Shown: positions 56,369 to 64,000 of the stretch, in pieces
Position numbering within the stretch: position 1 is the stretch's first letter
Layout: every line of letters starts with the position of its first letter
Source of the DNA: Rhizobium sp. 11515TR
GTDB taxonomy: Bacteria > Pseudomonadota > Alphaproteobacteria > Rhizobiales > Rhizobiaceae
Direction of reading: 5' to 3'
DNA length: 64,000 bases
NCBI RefSeq assembly: GCF_002277895.1
Contig: NZ_CP022998.1
Location: 2,337,501-2,401,500, forward strand
Program-made: the position numbers and the translations under genes
The notes under the pieces: model-generated
Told to the model about the DNA's origin: nothing
The model's database searches: none
Seen by the model: the letters and a program-made list of their open reading frames with translations, nothing else

Positions 56369-56657
56369 CTTTGGTGTTTGCCTATTTGATCATTCCGCCG
56401 CCGTTCTGATCTCTTGCGGCTTCTTTCTGACCAAATGCCAATATTTTAATCAAAGCCTGTGGTTGCAGGCGCGATGATATATATTAGGAAAAACAGAATG
56501 ATGCGGCGCACCCATTATCCTCGACCCCGCGCTGTCATTCAAAATGCAACCGAAAAGGGATATTGCGGCGCACAAGACTACTTGACTAATTGTGCGTCGC
56601 ATTTAACCTTTGTCCCTGTAAACCGGCCGCCGGCCGGCCAACAAGGGACGGAGAAGC
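56369..56657. other. Upstream region of the phasin gene with TGCGNCGCAC elements
   Basis: About 290 bp without a credible gene. It carries TGCGGCGCAC at 56502-56511 and an inverted pair TGCGGCGCACAA (56564-56575) / TTGTGCGTCGCA (56590-56601). Confidence 0.5.
56564..56601. promoter_or_regulatory. Inverted repeat upstream of the phasin gene
   Basis: TGCGGCGCACAA and TTGTGCGTCGCA match at 11 of 12 positions with a 14-bp spacer, about 57 bp before the ATG. A third half site is at 56502-56511. This is a candidate operator for the PHA-responsive repressor. Confidence 0.45.
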
Positions 56658-57023
56658 ATGTTCAATTTCGATGAAGCGAACAAGAAGGGCAAGGAAGCCA
56701 TGGACACGGCGCTGAAGAGCTATTCCGATGTCACCAAGGGCTTTCAGGCAATTGCTGCCGAAGCTGCTGAATACTCCAAGAAGTCTTTCCAGGATGGTGT
56801 TGCACACTTCGAAACGCTCGCCGGCGTCAAGAGCTTCGAAGCTGCCTTCGAACTGCAGAGTAGCTATGTGAAGTCTTCCTACGAAAACTTCATTGCCGAA
56901 GCCACCAAACTCGGCGAAATGTATGCCGATCTCGCCAAGACTGCCTACAAGCCTTACGAAGCGCCGGTCGCGGCTGCGACGAAGGCCGCCAGCAAGGCAA
57001 CGGCAACGGCGACTGCCGCTTAA
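56658..57023 (+). CDS. Phasin family protein
   Basis: 121 residues, helical and rich in Ala/Lys, of the phasin family that coats polyhydroxyalkanoate granules. MFNFDEANKKGKEAMDTALK and FQDGVAHFETLAGVKSFEAAFELQSSYVKSSYENFIAEATKLGEMY are typical. The C-terminus is an Ala/Thr-rich tail. GGGACGGAGAAGC precedes the ATG. Codon use is biased like a highly expressed gene. It is probably transcribed alone, bracketed by terminators, and phaC lies 21 kb away. Confidence 0.9.
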   Translation: MFNFDEANKKGKEAMDTALKSYSDVTKGFQAIAAEAAEYSKKSFQDGVAHFETLAGVKSFEAAFELQSSYVKSSYENFIAEATKLGEMYADLAKTAYKPYEAPVAAATKAASKATATATAA

Positions 57024-57053
57024 ACTTTCGCCGAAAGGCAAAATTTCCGAAAG

Positions 57054-57090
57054 GACCGGCTGCGCGATGCGTGGCCGGTCTTTTGCGTTT
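57054..57090 (+). terminator. Terminator of the phasin gene
   Basis: GACCGGC and GCCGGTC pair around a 13-base loop and are followed by TTTTGCGTTTT. It begins 30 bp after the stop. Confidence 0.75.
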
Positions 57091-57322
57091 TGGCGAGCCG
57101 AACCGGACGTGGCGATATGCAGCGACTTTTTTGACCGCAGCCCTCTTTGTCAGCGAATTGTGATTGCAGTGTCCCGCAAGGGGCTTAAAATCACGCCAAT
57201 ATGAACTAAGTTAGAGGTTCGGATATCCGGCCCGACCAAGTGAAGAAACCAACCCAGTGCCCAACCCCAGTGCCAAGTCGGAATGCGATAGCTTCTGCCG
57301 GATGATTTGAGGAATGAATGAA

Positions 57323-57676
57323 ATGATCGCTGAGCCGATCCGGATGCAAAACGATAGCGAAAGGAACGGGGACAACGGAAATCGCGGGACCTCGGTGATT
57401 ACGCGCACCAAGCCCAAAACCAAGAAACCCAATCTATACCGCGTGCTGCTTCTGAATGATGACTATACGCCCATGGACTTTGTGATCCATATCCTGGAGC
57501 GTTTCTTTCAAAAGGATCTCGAAAGTGCCACCCGCATCATGCTTCATGTCCACAACCACGGCGTGGGCGAATGCGGGATATATACATATGAAGTAGCCGA
57601 AACGAAGGTGAGCCAGGTGATGGACTTTGCCCGGCAGCACCAGCATCCGCTGCAATGTGTTATGGAAAAGAAGTGA
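57323..57676 (+). CDS. clpS: ATP-dependent Clp protease adaptor ClpS
   Basis: 117 residues. ClpS delivers N-degron substrates to ClpAP and can block other substrates. The core reads [24 protein letters not shown], and [29 protein letters not shown] follows, both highly conserved. I start at ATG 57323 ([11 protein letters not shown]) because GAGGA lies nine bases before it; an ATG three codons upstream has no spacing. clpA starts 10 bp downstream, the usual order. Confidence 0.95.
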   Translation: MIAEPIRMQNDSERNGDNGNRGTSVITRTKPKTKKPNLYRVLLLNDDYTPMDFVIHILERFFQKDLESATRIMLHVHNHGVGECGIYTYEVAETKVSQVMDFARQHQHPLQCVMEKK

Positions 57677-57686
57677 GGATCTGAAC

Positions 57687-60221
57687 GTGCCAACATTTTC
57701 GCCTAGTCTTGAGAAGGCGCTGCATCAGGCACTGACCTACGCGAACGAGCGGCATCACGAGTATGCCACGCTGGAACATCTGCTTTTGGCGCTGGTAGAC
57801 GACGCCGATGCCGCAGCTGTCATGGGCGCGTGCAATGTTGATCTCGACGCGCTCCGTAAGACTTTGACTGAATACGTCGATAATGAACTCTCCAACCTGG
57901 TCACGGGCTATGATGAGGACTCGAAGCCGACCTCCGGCTTCCAGCGTGTCATCCAGCGCGCCGTGATCCATGTGCAATCTTCCGGCCGCGAGGAAGTGAC
58001 GGGCGCCAATGTTCTCGTCGCGATTTTCGCGGAACGGGAAAGCCATGCTGCCTTCTTCCTGCAGGAGCAGGAAATGACCCGCTACGACGCGGTCAACTAT
58101 ATCTCTCACGGCATCGGCAAGCGCCCGGGTTCCTCCCAGACCCGCACGCCGCGCGGCGCCGAGGAAAGCGAATCCGAAAGCAAGCCGACCTCCCGCGGCG
58201 AGCAGGAGGAGGGCAATGGCAAGAAGCAGCAGGACGCGCTGAAGGCCTATTGCGTCAACCTCAACGAGAAGGCCAAGAACGGCAAGATCGATCCGTTGAT
58301 CGGCCGTAACTCCGAGGTCAACCGCACCATCCAGGTGCTGTGCCGTCGCTCGAAGAACAATCCGCTCTATGTCGGCGACCCTGGTGTGGGCAAGACGGCA
58401 ATTGCCGAAGGTCTTGCCAAGCGCATCGTCGAGGGCAAGGTTCCAGAAGCGCTGGCCGATGCCACGATCTTCTCGCTCGATATGGGCACGCTGCTGGCCG
58501 GCACCCGTTATCGCGGCGATTTCGAAGAGCGACTGAAGCAGGTCGTCAAGGAGCTCGAAGAGTATCCGGGCGCCGTGCTGTTCATCGACGAGATCCACAC
58601 CGTCATCGGTGCAGGCGCCACCTCTGGCGGCGCCATGGATGCATCGAACCTGCTGAAGCCCGCCCTTTCCTCAGGCGCGATCCGTTGCATCGGTTCGACT
58701 ACCTATAAGGAATACCGTCAATTCTTCGAGAAGGACCGGGCACTCGTCCGTCGCTTCCAGAAGATCGATGTCAACGAGCCGAGCATCGAGGATGCCATCG
58801 AAATCATGAAGGGCCTGAAGCCCTATTTCGAAGAGTATCACCACCTGCGCTACTCGAACGACGCCATCAAGACGGCTGTCGAGCTGTCGGCTCGCTATAT
58901 CTCCGACCGCAAGCTGCCGGATAAGGCGATCGACGTGATCGACGAGACGGGTGCCGCCCAGATGCTGCTGCCGCCGTCCAAGCGCCGCAAGCTTATTACC
59001 GAAAAGGAGATCGAAGCAACGATTGCGACTATGGCCCGCATTCCGCCGAAGACGGTCTCCAAGGATGACGAGATGGTTCTCGCCAATCTCGAACAGGAAC
59101 TGCGTTCGGTCGTCTACGGTCAGGACACCGCGATCGAAGCATTGTCGACCTCGATCAAGCTGGCACGCGCCGGCCTGCGCGAACCGAACAAGCCAATCGG
59201 CTGCTACGTCTTCTCCGGCCCTACCGGTGTCGGCAAGACCGAAGTCGCCAAGCAGCTTGCCTCGTCGCTCGGCGTTGAACTGCTGCGCTTCGACATGTCG
59301 GAATATATGGAGCGCCACACGGTTTCCCGTCTGCTCGGCGCACCTCCCGGCTATGTCGGCTTCGATCAGGGCGGCCTCCTGACCGATGGCGTCGATCAGC
59401 ATCCGCACAGTGTGGTTCTGCTCGACGAAATTGAGAAGGCGCATCCGGATATCTTCAATATCCTGTTGCAGGTCATGGACCATGGCGCATTGACCGACCA
59501 CAACGGCAAGAAGATCGACTTCCGCAACGTCATCCTGATCATGACGACCAACGCGGGCGCCTCGGAAATGGCCAAGGCCGCGATCGGCTTCGGCTCGTCC
59601 AAGCGTACGGGCGAGGATGAAGAGGCGCTCAACCGCCTGTTCACCCCGGAGTTCCGCAACCGTCTGGATGCTGTCATTCCCTTCGCGCCGCTGCCGACGA
59701 CCGTCATCCACAAGGTCGTGCAGAAGTTCATCATGCAGCTGGAAGCGCAGCTTTCCGAACGGAACGTTACCTTCGACCTGCACGAGGACGCCATCGCATG
59801 GCTGTCCGAGAAGGGCTACGACGACAAGATGGGCGCCCGTCCGCTGGCGCGCGTCATCCAGGAAAACATCAAGAAGCCGCTGGCCAACGAAATCCTCTTC
59901 GGCAAGCTGAAGAAGGGCGGCGTCGTCAACGTCACCGTCGGCAAGAAGGATGACGGCTCGACCGGCATCCTGCTCGAGGCGATCGCCGACACCGCTCCGA
60001 TCCGGCCGAAGCCGGAAGCCGAAGTGGGCGATGTGCCGGCCGAAGTGGAAGAGGATGACGGCGATACCACCGTCAAGGCCAGAAGCCGCGTCGGCAAAGC
60101 TGCAACGGCAGCCGACAGCCGCCGCTCGGCCAAGGCGTCCACTTCGAGCGAAAGCGACGAGTCCGAAGGCAAGTCGCCGCGCAAGGGCGGTGGCACGGTT
60201 CCGAAGGTTCCGCGCAAGTAA
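57687..60221 (+). CDS. clpA: ATP-dependent Clp protease ATP-binding subunit ClpA
   Basis: 844-residue AAA+ unfoldase that feeds ClpP. The N domain (about 1-145) opens PTFSPSLEKALHQALTYANE. AAA module 1 has GDPGVGKTAIAEGLAKRI and FIDEIHTVIGAGATSGG; module 2 has FSGPTGVGKTEVAKQL and VVLLDEIEKAHPDIF. The GTG start at 57687 is preceded by GAGG. The C-terminal 75 residues form a Ser/Lys/Asp-rich extension beyond the E. coli protein. The clpS-clpA order is standard. Confidence 0.96.
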   Translation: MPTFSPSLEKALHQALTYANERHHEYATLEHLLLALVDDADAAAVMGACNVDLDALRKTLTEYVDNELSNLVTGYDEDSKPTSGFQRVIQRAVIHVQSSGREEVTGANVLVAIFAERESHAAFFLQEQEMTRYDAVNYISHGIGKRPGSSQTRTPRGAEESESESKPTSRGEQEEGNGKKQQDALKAYCVNLNEKAKNGKIDPLIGRNSEVNRTIQVLCRRSKNNPLYVGDPGVGKTAIAEGLAKRIVEGKVPEALADATIFSLDMGTLLAGTRYRGDFEERLKQVVKELEEYPGAVLFIDEIHTVIGAGATSGGAMDASNLLKPALSSGAIRCIGSTTYKEYRQFFEKDRALVRRFQKIDVNEPSIEDAIEIMKGLKPYFEEYHHLRYSNDAIKTAVELSARYISDRKLPDKAIDVIDETGAAQMLLPPSKRRKLITEKEIEATIATMARIPPKTVSKDDEMVLANLEQELRSVVYGQDTAIEALSTSIKLARAGLREPNKPIGCYVFSGPTGVGKTEVAKQLASSLGVELLRFDMSEYMERHTVSRLLGAPPGYVGFDQGGLLTDGVDQHPHSVVLLDEIEKAHPDIFNILLQVMDHGALTDHNGKKIDFRNVILIMTTNAGASEMAKAAIGFGSSKRTGEDEEALNRLFTPEFRNRLDAVIPFAPLPTTVIHKVVQKFIMQLEAQLSERNVTFDLHEDAIAWLSEKGYDDKMGARPLARVIQENIKKPLANEILFGKLKKGGVVNVTVGKKDDGSTGILLEAIADTAPIRPKPEAEVGDVPAEVEEDDGDTTVKARSRVGKAATAADSRRSAKASTSSESDESEGKSPRKGGGTVPKVPRK

Positions 60222-60248
60222 TCACCGATCGGTGATTTGAGAAAAATG

Positions 60249-60282
60249 AAACGGCTGCATTAGGGATAATGCAGCCGTTTTT
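60249..60282. terminator. Terminator between clpA and the HIT gene
   Basis: AAACGGCTGCATT and AATGCAGCCGTTT pair perfectly around AGGGAT and are followed by TTAT. It lies 27 bp after clpA and can also end the convergent HIT transcript. Confidence 0.85.
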
Positions 60283-60330
60283 ATATGGTTATGAAGAAAG
60301 CCTCAGGAATGACTCGAGGAACTCAGCCCA

Positions 60331-60759
60331 TCAGGCCAGCGCTTCGATGATCTTCCGGGCGTTTTCCGCCAGCACCGCGCCATCTTCCATCTTGCCCGAA
60401 TGCGGCTTCAGCGCGACGCCCTCGATGCGCGGGATAACGTGGAAATGCAGATGGAAGACGGTTTGTCCCGCGGGGGGCTCGTTGAACTGCGCGATATAGA
60501 CGCCGTCGGCATCAAAGGCTTCCCGAACGGCGACAGCGATCTTCTGCACCACAGTGATTGCCTGCTGCAATGCAGCCGGGTCGGCATCGAAAATATTGCG
60601 CGAGGGCGCCTTCGGCACGACAAGCGTATGGCCAGGCGACTGCGGCATCACGTCCATGAAGGCGACGGTGTGCTCATCCTCGTAGACGCGGTAGGAAGGG
60701 ATCTCGCCTTTCAGGATCTTCGCGAAGATATTGTTGTCGTCATAGGCGGGGCTGGTCAT
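60331..60759 (-). CDS. HIT family hydrolase
   Basis: 142 residues of the histidine-triad superfamily. The text NNIFAKILKGEIPSYRVYED opens the chain, and HLHFHVIPRIEG holds the H-x-H-x-H triad. GHTLVVPKAPSRNIFD is also conserved. Members hydrolyse nucleoside phosphoramidates and AMP conjugates. It is transcribed on the reverse strand with a FemAB-like gene about 40 bp upstream. Confidence 0.93.
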   Translation of the reverse strand: MTSPAYDDNNIFAKILKGEIPSYRVYEDEHTVAFMDVMPQSPGHTLVVPKAPSRNIFDADPAALQQAITVVQKIAVAVREAFDADGVYIAQFNEPPAGQTVFHLHFHVIPRIEGVALKPHSGKMEDGAVLAENARKIIEALA

Positions 60760-60800
60760 CCAGTGTCTCCTCGTCTTGCGTTTGTGTTTATGCCGAACGG

Positions 60801-61988
60801 TTAGATATCCTGCCGCTCACCCTTGCGGAAGGGGCTGTGCTCGGTAAGGATTTCGCTCATCTCCTCCACCTGCTCCCGCTCATGCTTCAGGTAATCGGCA
60901 ACGGCGCGCCGCAGGCCGTGATGGCCGATATAATGCGCGGAATGCGTGATGACGGGAAGATAGCCGCGCGCCAGCTTGTGCTCGCCCTGTGCTCCGGCTT
61001 CCACGCGCTTCAAGCCTTTGCTCAGCGCAAAATCGATCGCCTGATGATAGCAGACCTCGAAATGCAGGAAGGGATGATCCTCGATGCAGCCCCAATGCCG
61101 GCCGTAAAGCGTCTCGCCGCCGATGAAGTTGATCGCGCCGGCGACGTAGCGGCCTTCGCGTTTCGCCATGACAAGCAGGATGTCGTCGGGCATGCGCTCG
61201 CCGATCAGCGAATAGAATTTCCGGGTGAGATAGGGGCGGCCCCATTTGCGGCTGCCTGTATCCATGTAGAAGGCGAAGAACTGATCCCAGATGTCTTCGG
61301 TGAGATCGCTGCCGGTCAGCCAGTCGATGGTGATGCCGTGCTCGACCGCCGCGCGTCGCTCTTTCTTCAGTGCCTTGCGTTTGCGTGAGGCCAGCGTCTC
61401 CAGGAAGGCGTCATGGTCGGCATAGCCCTCGTTGATGAAGTGGAACTGCTGGTCGGTTCGATGCAGATAACCGTCGGTTTCGAAAACAGAAACCTCATCT
61501 TCAGGCAGGAAGGTGATGTGCGCCGAGGAAACGCCGAGTTGCCGGGTGACTTCCTTCAAGCTTTCGGCGAGCGCCGGCTGCAACACGCTTCGGTCCTGCC
61601 CTTCGGCAACCAATAGGCGCGGCCCAGTGGCGGGCGTGAAGGGAATAGAGCATTGCAGTTTCGGATAATAGCGGCCGCCGGCACGCTCGAAAGCATCGGC
61701 CCAGCCATGGTCGAAGACATATTCGCCCTGACTATGGCTCTTTAGGTAGCCCACGACGGCACCGAGCAATTCGCCGCTTTCGGTTTCCAGTAGCAGGTGA
61801 TTGCCGAGCCAGCCGGTCTTGTCGGTGGCGGAACCGGACTCCTCAAGCGATGAGAGGAAGGCGTGCGAGACAAAGGGATTGTAGGGCAGGATTCTGCCGG
61901 TTCTGGACGCTCCGGCCAGCTTCGACCAGCTCTCCGGGGCGATATTCTTGAAGGATCGTTCGACTCGAATGGATAATTCGTCTGTCAT
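60801..61988 (-). CDS. FemAB/GNAT-like acyltransferase (DUF482)
   Basis: 395 residues. The family text is WSKLAGASRTGRILPYNPFVSHAFLSSLEESGS, FLPEDEVSVFETDGYLHRTDQQFHFINEGYADHDAF, and GAINFIGGETLYGRHWGCIEDHPFLHFEVCYHQAIDF. This is the peptidogalycan biosynthesis/FemAB-like family, related to GNAT acyltransferases; substrate unknown. The start MTDELSIRVERSF is preferred. It is followed by the HIT gene and preceded by the glycerophosphodiesterase gene, all reverse. Confidence 0.85.
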   Translation of the reverse strand: MTDELSIRVERSFKNIAPESWSKLAGASRTGRILPYNPFVSHAFLSSLEESGSATDKTGWLGNHLLLETESGELLGAVVGYLKSHSQGEYVFDHGWADAFERAGGRYYPKLQCSIPFTPATGPRLLVAEGQDRSVLQPALAESLKEVTRQLGVSSAHITFLPEDEVSVFETDGYLHRTDQQFHFINEGYADHDAFLETLASRKRKALKKERRAAVEHGITIDWLTGSDLTEDIWDQFFAFYMDTGSRKWGRPYLTRKFYSLIGERMPDDILLVMAKREGRYVAGAINFIGGETLYGRHWGCIEDHPFLHFEVCYHQAIDFALSKGLKRVEAGAQGEHKLARGYLPVITHSAHYIGHHGLRRAVADYLKHEREQVEEMSEILTEHSPFRKGERQDI

Positions 61989-62111
61989 CAAACTCTTGCG
62001 CTTGGAAGGAAAGAAGGGGCTCTCACCGCTGCGCCATCCGCCCGAAGGGCGCACTGTCGGCGCAGCGGCAATTTGGGTATGCGCAAAGCCTCTTCTTCAA
62101 TCGATGCCGAT

Positions 62112-62831
62112 TTACGAGGCCAGGCGCGGATCAAAACCTTCGAAGGTCATCTGGTCTGCATTGGCAAATGTATGTTTGCGGGCCGCTTCGTCGCGCACGG
62201 TCCAGGTGATGACCGGAATACCGCGCTGGCGTTGCGCCGTAACAAAGGGGTTCGGCAGGTGGCCGTAGAAGTACGAGATGAAGTCTAGCCCAAGATGCAT
62301 GGCTTCGTCATGCTGAAAAAACGTCTTAGGCTCGTTTCCTTCAGCCGTCAGTCCCACAGGGTAGGGCGCTTCCAGCGCCTTGAGGTCCTTGAGCAGCCAG
62401 CGGTCGAAGCTCATCAGCGCCACATGCCCCTTGTAGCCTTCCAGCACTTCGAGCACGGATTCGGCGAAGCCATCGTCATCGCCTTCACGCCCTTTCAGCT
62501 CCAGCACCAGCGGCACTTTGCCGTCGCAGAGGTGCAGAAGCTGCTTCAGTGTCGGGATCTTGTCCTTGGTACCGCCGACCGACAGCAGCCCGAGCTCGGC
62601 CGAGGTGCGCTCGCGCACTTCGCCCGGCAGATTGCAGACGCGCTGGAGATCGTCGTCATGGAAGACCACGGGAACACCGTCCGAGGCGTAGTGCAGGTCG
62701 CATTCGATGGCAAAACCCGCCTCGATAGCGCGGCTGAAGGCCGAGAGTGTATTCTCCCAGACTTGCCTGTTCATGTCATGATAGCCGCGGTGAGCGACGG
62801 GACGCTCGGTCAACCAGGTAAGCTTGCTCAT
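62112..62831 (-). CDS. Glycerophosphodiester phosphodiesterase
   Basis: 239 residues of the GDPD TIM-barrel family. PVAHRGYHDMNRQVWENTLSAF and AIECDLHYASDGVPVVFHDDDLQRV carry the metal and catalytic residues (HR, E, D, H). ITWTVRDEAARKHTFANA closes the barrel. Released glycerol-3-phosphate feeds lipid or phosphate metabolism. No signal peptide, so it is cytoplasmic. The ATG overlaps the stop of the RidA gene (TAATG), so the two are coupled. Confidence 0.93.
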   Translation of the reverse strand: MSKLTWLTERPVAHRGYHDMNRQVWENTLSAFSRAIEAGFAIECDLHYASDGVPVVFHDDDLQRVCNLPGEVRERTSAELGLLSVGGTKDKIPTLKQLLHLCDGKVPLVLELKGREGDDDGFAESVLEVLEGYKGHVALMSFDRWLLKDLKALEAPYPVGLTAEGNEPKTFFQHDEAMHLGLDFISYFYGHLPNPFVTAQRQRGIPVITWTVRDEAARKHTFANADQMTFEGFDPRLAS

Positions 62832-63304
62832 TATGCAATTTCCAGAATGGCGTCAATTTCAACGGCGGCATTGAGCGGCAGGGCGGCCATGCCGACGGCG
62901 GCGCGGGCGTGCTTGCCGGCTTCGCCTAATACGTTTGCCAGAAGATTGGAGGCCCCGTTGATCACAAGGTGTTGTTCGACGAAATCGGGCGTCGAGGCGA
63001 CGAAGCCGTTGAGCTTGATCAGCCGCTTGATCCGGCCGAGATCGCCGCCGAGGGCAGCTTTCGCCTGGGCGAGAATGTTGATGGCGCAAAGTTCGGCCGC
63101 GCGGCTTCCCGCCGCGACGTCGACGTCCTTACCGAGATGGCCTGTCACGCCGATCTTGCCATTTTCCATCGGCAATTGGCCCGACAGATAGAGAAGATTG
63201 CCGCTGATGACATAGGGAACGTAGTTGGCGGCAGGTGCTGCAGCCTGCGGCAGAACGATGCCGAGTTCCTTTAAGCGGCTCTCGATAGCGTCGGACATTT
63301 TCAT
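62831..63304 (-). CDS. RidA/YjgF family protein
   Basis: 157 residues. The family is known to deaminate reactive enamine/imine intermediates. The core reads NLLYLSGQLPMENGKIGVTGHLGKDVDVAAGSRAAELCAIN and LIKLNGFVASTPDFVEQHLV, then RAAVGMAALPLNAAVEIDAILEIA. Conserved Arg is in HARAAVG. It is somewhat longer than the 130-residue archetype, mainly at the N-terminus (SDAIESRLKELGIVLPQ), like the YjgH/Rid subfamily. It is co-translated with the downstream glycerophosphodiesterase. Confidence 0.92.
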   Translation of the reverse strand: MKMSDAIESRLKELGIVLPQAAAPAANYVPYVISGNLLYLSGQLPMENGKIGVTGHLGKDVDVAAGSRAAELCAINILAQAKAALGGDLGRIKRLIKLNGFVASTPDFVEQHLVINGASNLLANVLGEAGKHARAAVGMAALPLNAAVEIDAILEIA

Positions 63305-63433
63305 CTCCCGTTTTGTTGTAAAAACTTCAAAAATCCGGCATCAAGACTAAATTCGGTCACTTAGGATCGGCAGCCTCGTTTCAGCCGAAAGCGTTCTTAT
63401 AACATCGCGTGTGAGTCCAACAGGAGATAATGA

Positions 63434-64000
63434 ATGTTCCGCTCGAGTCTTGCTGCTACCGTTTTTTCGGGCCTGAGCATTCTGTCGCTGGCGGCTTCGG
63501 CAGCCCATGCGGCCGGTCCGAGCGGGCTGATCGCGCATCGCGCGGTCTATGATCTCGAACTGAAGGATGCCTCCGATCGCTCCGGCATTTCCGGCATGGT
63601 CGGCCGCATGGTGTATGAGTTCGAAGGCTCCGATTGCACCGGATTCACCACCAATTTCCGCTTCGTGACGAAGATCGACACCGGCGATTCCACCCGAGTC
63701 AGCGACCAGCAGACAACGACTTTCGAGGATCTCGGCAAGCGCCTGTTCCGCTTCGAGACCAAATCCTATACCGACAACCAGCTCGACAAGGATGTGCGCG
63801 GTGCGGCAAGCGACGACCAGAAGGGCATCAAGGTCGATCTCACCCAGCCGCACAACAAGCAGGTCCAGATCATCGAGAGCCGTTTCCCGACGGAGCATAT
63901 GCTCGACATCATCCACAATGCGAAGCTCGGCAAGAATTTCTTCGAGGCACAGGTTTTTGATGGTTCGGATGACGGCGACAAGCCGCTGATCGCGACCACC
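63434..64000 (+). CDS. eipB: EipB-like cell envelope protein (DUF1849), cut by the window edge
   Basis: The first 189 residues are visible and the frame stays open to the edge. A signal peptide (VFSGLSILSLAASAAHA) precedes the mature start AGPSGLIAHRAVYDLELKDASDRSG. MVYEFEGSDCTGFTTNFRFVT contains the first cysteine of the pair known from Brucella EipB, and KSYTDNQLDKDVRGAAS follows. EipB is a periplasmic beta-spiral protein needed for envelope integrity. GGAGATA precedes the ATG (MFRSSLAATV). The partner cysteine is beyond the edge. Confidence 0.88.
   Translation, partial: MFRSSLAATVFSGLSILSLAASAAHAAGPSGLIAHRAVYDLELKDASDRSGISGMVGRMVYEFEGSDCTGFTTNFRFVTKIDTGDSTRVSDQQTTTFEDLGKRLFRFETKSYTDNQLDKDVRGAASDDQKGIKVDLTQPHNKQVQIIESRFPTEHMLDIIHNAKLGKNFFEAQVFDGSDDGDKPLIATT

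Overview
The window is a chromosomal segment of a Rhizobiales alphaproteobacterium, most likely a Rhizobium or a close Rhizobiaceae relative. The grounds are high GC with GC-biased third positions, an aapJQMP general amino-acid transporter next to a metC-type gene, a fused SecDF, two DUF1127 peptides, an alpha-r14/cuckoo-type small RNA, an EipB protein at the right edge, and CTTGCG-N17-CTATAA promoters in front of tRNA genes. Nearly all of it is core housekeeping sequence. I see no prophage, CRISPR array or intact insertion sequence.

Layout. 1-14.5 kb is a forward block: dgt end, argS, a SPOR-domain membrane protein, nagZ, scpA, scpB, tatABC, serS, surE, pcm and a lipoprotein with two LysM domains and a degenerate LytM domain. 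It joins cell division, chromosome condensation, Tat export and envelope work. 14.5-21.9 kb holds a reverse DUF815 ATPase, then yajC-secDF, a Mth938-like gene, a phytoene-synthase-like gene that looks non-catalytic (NDUFAF6 type), a small membrane protein and reverse trmFO. 22-24 kb is small-gene territory: a VOC protein, two DUF1127 genes and a three-hairpin RNA whose loops all carry CCTCCTCCC on the reverse strand. 24.1-30.5 kb has a DUF2157/GDYXXLXY pair, tRNA-Leu, tig, a phytanoyl-CoA dioxygenase-like gene and sthA. 30.5-33.9 kb is a reverse group: phosphatase, radC, map, sfsA.

33.9-41 kb holds phaC (reverse), a small lipoprotein, an AlaC-type aminotransferase, hom and recJ. 41.0-41.6 kb has three tRNA-Glu genes. 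41.8-45.4 kb holds a lipoprotein, gloA, a double cold-shock protein, a DUF192 protein, tRNA-Pro, an NDUFS4-like protein and tRNA-Arg, followed by 0.6 kb of mostly non-coding sequence with IS-end-like repeats. 46-50.3 kb is aapJQMP (reverse), divergent from metC. 51.8-56.3 kb is mixed metabolism: a flavin monooxygenase, an NDUFS6-like zinc protein, an alpha/beta hydrolase, a crotonase-fold protein lacking both hydratase glutamates, cysE and DUF3126. 56.6-60.3 kb has a phasin and clpS-clpA. 60.3-64 kb has a HIT protein, a FemAB-like acyltransferase, a glycerophosphodiesterase, a RidA protein and the start of eipB.

Themes. Three mitochondrial complex-I-type accessory proteins lie dispersed here (19.0, 44.9 and 53.0 kb). 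PHA storage genes (phaC, phasin) share TGCGAC-type inverted repeats upstream. The closest thing to an unusual system is the DUF1127 plus CCUCCUCCC-RNA module at 22.6-23.8 kb. Related modules are known in other alphaproteobacteria; the arrangement here, with the RNA upstream of two DUF1127 genes, deserves testing.
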